This document shows, in pieces, positions 8,024 to 10,697 of a DNA stretch of 10,697 nucleotides (its first letter is position 1; each line of letters begins with the position of its first letter). The notes beneath the pieces are model-generated. The model made no database searches. It saw nothing but the letters and a program-made list of their open reading frames with translations, and had not been told where the DNA came from. The position numbers and the translations under genes are program-made. The DNA is from DASWJZ01 sp964487455 (GTDB taxonomy: Bacteria; Pseudomonadota; Alphaproteobacteria; Rhizobiales; Afifellaceae). Location of the stretch: assembly GCA_964487455.1 (NCBI GenBank), contig CAZARE010000215.1, forward strand, positions 1-10,697. The letters are read 5' to 3'.

Positions 8024-8986
8024 GTGGAATATCGCAACCTCGGTGGATCCGACCTGAAGGTGTCGGTGCTCGGGCTCGGCTGCAACAATTTTGGCGGACG
8101 CCTTGATGTGGAAGGATCCAATCGAGTCATCGCCAAGGCCCTCGACCTCGGTGTCACGCTCTTCGATACTGCCGACTCCTATCCGATGGGCAAGTTCGGC
8201 ATGTCGGAAGAGGTGATCGGCAACGCGCTCGGTCAACGGCGGAAGGATGTCGTTCTGGTTACCAAGTTCGGTTATCCTGTGAACGATCCAAGCCGCAATC
8301 CCGGCGGATCCCGCGCCTACGTGGTCGCTGCGGTCGAAGAAAGCCTGGCGCGGCTGAAGACCGATTGGATCGACCTGTACTTCTATCACAAGCCTGACCC
8401 GAAGACGCCTCTGGAGGAAACCATTCGGGCGCTTGACGATCTGATACGTGCGGGGAAGGTGCGCCATATCGGGTGCTCCAACTTTTCCGCCGCTCAGGTG
8501 AACGACGCGATGCGGATCGCCAAGGAGCTCGGAACGCATGCCGTCGTCTCGGCGCAGGAGCAGTACAGTCTGCTCGCCCGTGACATCGAGAAGGAGGTGA
8601 TCCCGGTTCTGCGGGAACACGGCATCGGGCTGCTCCCCTTCTTCCCCCTAGCGAGCGGAATCCTCACGGGAAAATACAGGAAGGACCAGCCACCGCCGGC
8701 GGGCTCCCGCCTTGCGCGCGCGAAGCCGCTCGCCGACATCTTCCTGACCGAGCGCAATCTTGGCGTTGCCGAGGGCCTAGCAGGGTTCGCCGAGCGCCGC
8801 GGGCACAGGCTGATCGATCTCGCCTTTTGCTGGCTACTGGCACAGCCGCCCGTCGCCAGCGTCATCGCCGGGGCAAGCACGCCGGCGCAGGTAGAGCAGA
8901 ACCTGCGGGCGGTCGGCGCGTGGCCGCTCACCGACGAGGATCTCGCCGAAGCGGATCGGCTGACACGACCCACGGAAACCGCTTGA
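8024..8986 (+). CDS. Aldo/keto reductase (NADPH-dependent oxidoreductase)
   Basis: This cytoplasmic (beta/alpha)8 oxidoreductase of 320 aa reduces an aldehyde or ketone with NAD(P)H. The catalytic tetrad is visible: Asp48 in LFDTADSY, Tyr53 in the same motif, Lys81 in LVTKFGYP, and His122 in LYFYHKPDP. Later landmarks are GKVRHIGCSNFSAAQV (144-159), AQEQYSLLARDIE (177-189), PFFPLASGILTGKY (205-218), and the cofactor-phosphate region VIAGASTPAQVEQNL (280-294). It resembles the YajO/Tas-like and beta-subunit-like general AKRs; the substrate cannot be inferred. The GTG at 8024 is chosen for its strong ribosome site and because it starts at the family's usual EYRxLGxSxLKVS. It is divergent from the hydrolase, which allows co-regulation but does not prove it. 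The stop is at 8984-8986, and no convincing terminator follows. Confidence 0.93.
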   Translation: MEYRNLGGSDLKVSVLGLGCNNFGGRLDVEGSNRVIAKALDLGVTLFDTADSYPMGKFGMSEEVIGNALGQRRKDVVLVTKFGYPVNDPSRNPGGSRAYVVAAVEESLARLKTDWIDLYFYHKPDPKTPLEETIRALDDLIRAGKVRHIGCSNFSAAQVNDAMRIAKELGTHAVVSAQEQYSLLARDIEKEVIPVLREHGIGLLPFFPLASGILTGKYRKDQPPPAGSRLARAKPLADIFLTERNLGVAEGLAGFAERRGHRLIDLAFCWLLAQPPVASVIAGASTPAQVEQNLRAVGAWPLTDEDLAEADRLTRPTETA

Positions 8987-9063
8987 TTTTCTTCCACACG
9001 GCCTTGAGGCGAAACCGGCTCTTCACCCCTCCGTAGGTGTCGCGAGAACTCGCCAGCCTCCTG

Positions 9064-9088
9064 GGAACCGACCGTATCCGTGTGCGTT
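9064..9088 (+). promoter_or_regulatory. EcfG-type (general stress response) sigma-factor promoter
   Basis: GGAAC at 9064-9068 and CGTT at 9085-9088 are separated by exactly 16 nt, matching the alphaproteobacterial EcfG consensus GGAAC-N16/17-CGTT. It sits 23 bp upstream of the ATG of the PAS sensor, on the same strand, so the transcript would have a very short leader carrying GGAGGGG. I saw no comparable pair upstream of the other genes by eye. Regulation by EcfG/PhyR is inferred from the motif. Confidence 0.68.
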
Positions 9089-9096
9089 TCAGCGCT

Positions 9097-9103
9097 GGAG
9101 GGG
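9097..9103 (+). promoter_or_regulatory. Ribosome-binding site of the PAS sensor gene
   Basis: GGAGGGG lies 7 nt before the ATG at 9111, a strong and well-spaced match that fixes the start. Confidence 0.8.
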
Positions 9104-9110
9104 AACTCAC

Positions 9111-10697
9111 ATGAGCAATGTGGAAGTCTTTCCTGGGGCCGAGGATCCGCTCGGATTTGAGGCGCTTCTGGCGATCGATCAGACGGTCTTGGACGCGATA
9201 CCGGCCGCCGTCTACGTCTGCTCCGCCGACGGGATTCTTGTTCGCTTCAATCGCCACGCCGTAGAGCTGTGGGGACGCTCGCCACGTCCGGGCGACACCG
9301 ACGAGCGATTCTGCGGTTCTTATCGTCTCTACGAAGTCGACGGAACGCCGCTGCCTCATGCCAGCACGCCAATGGAAACCGTGCTCCGCACCGGGCACCC
9401 CGCGCGCGACAAGGAAGTCGTGATCGAGCGTCCCGACGGGTCGCGGATCAACGTACTGGTCAACATCGAGCCGCTGAAGGGGGCCGCTGGACGCCTGCAG
9501 GGAGCGATCAACTGCTTTCAGGATATCACCGAGCGAAAGAAGAACGAGATCGCCCTCCGAGAAAGCGAGCGCCGGTTGCGCGATATTCTCGACGCGCTTC
9601 CCGCCCCCATCTACACGACCGACGCCGACGGCCGGATTACGTTCTATAACCGCGGGGCGGCGGAGCTGGCCGGCCGTGAGCCTGAGCTGGGGAAGGATAA
9701 ATGGTGCGTCAGCTGGCGCTTGCAGGGATTGGATGGAGTTCCCCTGCCGCATGACGAATGCCCGATGGCGTTGGCGCTTAGGACTAAGCGGCCGGTTCGA
9801 GGCGTAGAGGCCATAGCGGAGCGGCCCGATGGTACCCGCGTCCCCTTCCTTCCTTATCCCACGCCGCTCTTCGACGCGGCCGGCGCTCTGAGCGGCGCCG
9901 TCAACATGCTCGTCGACATGACGGAGCGGCGAGAGGCGGAGAAGCGCCTCCAGGCAAGCGAAGCGCGCTATCGCAGAATCTTTGATGGAGCGAGCGTTGC
10001 GCTGTGGGAGCAGGATTTCTCTTCGGTCCTCGACCTTCTTGATGGGCTTCGTGCGCAAGGCGTGACCGATTTGCGCTCGTATTTCGAAGCGCGGCCTGAC
10101 GAGCTGGCGAAAGCGGTCTCTCTGGTCCAGGTGCGCGACGTGAACGAATACGCCGTCGAGCTCTTTGAGGCGGACAGCAAGGAGGACCTGCTCGGCGCTC
10201 TGGGGGCGACGTTTCTTCCTGAGACGAAGTCCGTGTTCCTTGAGGAGATGGTCTCCGTTTGGGAGGGACAGCGCCGCTTTGAGAGCGAGTCCTTGGCGCG
10301 AACGCTCAAAGGCGGCCGTCTTACGGTCCTGATCACCATCGCATGGGGCGGCGAGCGGCGTGAGCGCTCCTTGGTCAGCATCCTTGACATCTCGAAGCAG
10401 AAGGCGAGCGAGCCGGCGCACCAGCGACTCGCGGCCATCGTCGAATCGTCCGACGATGCGATCGTAAGCAAGGATCTCAACGGCCTGATTGTCAGCTGGA
10501 ACGACGGCGCGCAGCGTCTCTTCGGGTACTCGGCCGATGAGATTGTGGGTCAGCCCATCGCACTCCTTATTCCCGCTGATCGTCGGGACGAAGGACCGGA
10601 GATCCTCAGGCGCATCCGCGGCGGCGAGCGGGTGGAGCACTACGAGACCGTGCGGCGCCGAAAAGACGGTCATCTGATTGATATTTCCTTGACCGTC
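9111..10697 (+). CDS. Multi-PAS sensory protein, probably a histidine kinase (3' end cut by window edge)
   Basis: The frame is open from ATG 9111 to the right edge, 529 codons with no stop. Four PAS modules can be seen. PAS1 (about 24-145) ends in FQDITERKK. PAS2 (about 153-275) starts IYTTDADGRITFYNRGAAEL and ends VDMTERREA. PAS3 (about 283-432) is a divergent type with SSVLDLLDGLRAQGVTDLR (304-322) and VRDVNEYAVELF (341-352), ending ILDISKQK. PAS4 (from about 438) has IVESSDDAIVSKDLNGLIVSWN. PAS1 and PAS2 share the DGxPLPH...PM...LRT block and ERPDG, which suggests tandem duplication. No transmembrane segment or signal peptide is visible, so a cytoplasmic sensor is expected. In Hyphomicrobiales such arrays usually precede a HWE or HisKA-type kinase; a diguanylate cyclase output cannot be excluded. 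Heme or flavin binding cannot be decided from sequence alone. The EcfG-type promoter upstream suggests stress-induced expression. Confidence 0.9.
   Translation, partial: MSNVEVFPGAEDPLGFEALLAIDQTVLDAIPAAVYVCSADGILVRFNRHAVELWGRSPRPGDTDERFCGSYRLYEVDGTPLPHASTPMETVLRTGHPARDKEVVIERPDGSRINVLVNIEPLKGAAGRLQGAINCFQDITERKKNEIALRESERRLRDILDALPAPIYTTDADGRITFYNRGAAELAGREPELGKDKWCVSWRLQGLDGVPLPHDECPMALALRTKRPVRGVEAIAERPDGTRVPFLPYPTPLFDAAGALSGAVNMLVDMTERREAEKRLQASEARYRRIFDGASVALWEQDFSSVLDLLDGLRAQGVTDLRSYFEARPDELAKAVSLVQVRDVNEYAVELFEADSKEDLLGALGATFLPETKSVFLEEMVSVWEGQRRFESESLARTLKGGRLTVLITIAWGGERRERSLVSILDISKQKASEPAHQRLAAIVESSDDAIVSKDLNGLIVSWNDGAQRLFGYSADEIVGQPIALLIPADRRDEGPEILRRIRGGERVEHYETVRRRKDGHLIDISLTV

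Noticed and set aside
7897..8157. An N-terminal extension of the hydrolase by 87 residues.
   Set aside because: It would run across the divergent promoter region and into the reductase gene, and its Ser/Pro/Arg-rich sequence is not hydrolase-like.
9042..9053. A GCGAG/CTCGC inverted repeat after the aldo/keto reductase, considered as a terminator.
   Set aside because: The arms leave only a 2-nt loop (or a 4-bp stem with a 4-nt loop) and no T tract follows.
8928..10673. A 581-codon open frame on the minus strand opposite the PAS sensor and the end of the reductase.
   Set aside because: It is wholly antisense to a protein with recognisable PAS motifs, lacks any recognisable domain, and long shadow frames are expected in high-GC DNA. 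It also runs through the EcfG promoter and ribosome site.

Overview
The window is high-GC, densely packed DNA with the look of an alphaproteobacterium, most likely Hyphomicrobiales (Rhizobiales). Support for this is the complete HAAT-type (branched-chain amino acid family) ABC transporter operon, the style of the multi-PAS sensor, and a near-perfect EcfG-type promoter (GGAAC-N16-CGTT), the general-stress sigma factor signature of that class. I see no rRNA, tRNA, CRISPR array, insertion sequence or other sign of mobility.

Left and centre (1-7896, all minus strand). Read in the direction of transcription, the order is: a CocE/NonD (peptidase S15-type) serine hydrolase (7896-6232); a periplasmic substrate-binding protein (6128-4965); LivH and LivM permeases (4905-4042 and 4037-3045); LivG and LivF ATPases (3048-2278 and 2285-1566); then a bifunctional aminoglycoside-phosphotransferase-like/P-loop kinase protein that runs off the left edge (1477-1). 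The permease and ATPase genes are coupled by a 4-nt gap and overlaps of 4 and 8 nt. A GC-rich hairpin separates the binding-protein gene from livH, and a perfect 10-bp palindrome with core GTATAC lies just upstream of the binding-protein gene.

Right (8024-10697, plus strand). An aldo/keto reductase is divergent from the hydrolase. It is followed by a multi-PAS sensory protein, preceded by the EcfG-type promoter and cut by the right edge before any output domain.

Most parsimonious reading: the hydrolase and the five transporter genes form an uptake-and-hydrolysis cassette. An amide-, ester- or peptide-like solute would be imported by the HAAT transporter and cleaved in the cytoplasm. The reductase may act on a product, but that is weaker. 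The kinase-like gene and the PAS sensor look like neighbours with independent roles. No regulator gene is present; the palindrome suggests one, possibly of the GntR family, encoded elsewhere. Nothing here is clearly a new kind of system. The points most worth a second look are the hydrolase-transporter pairing, the palindromic operator, the intercistronic hairpin and the EcfG promoter.
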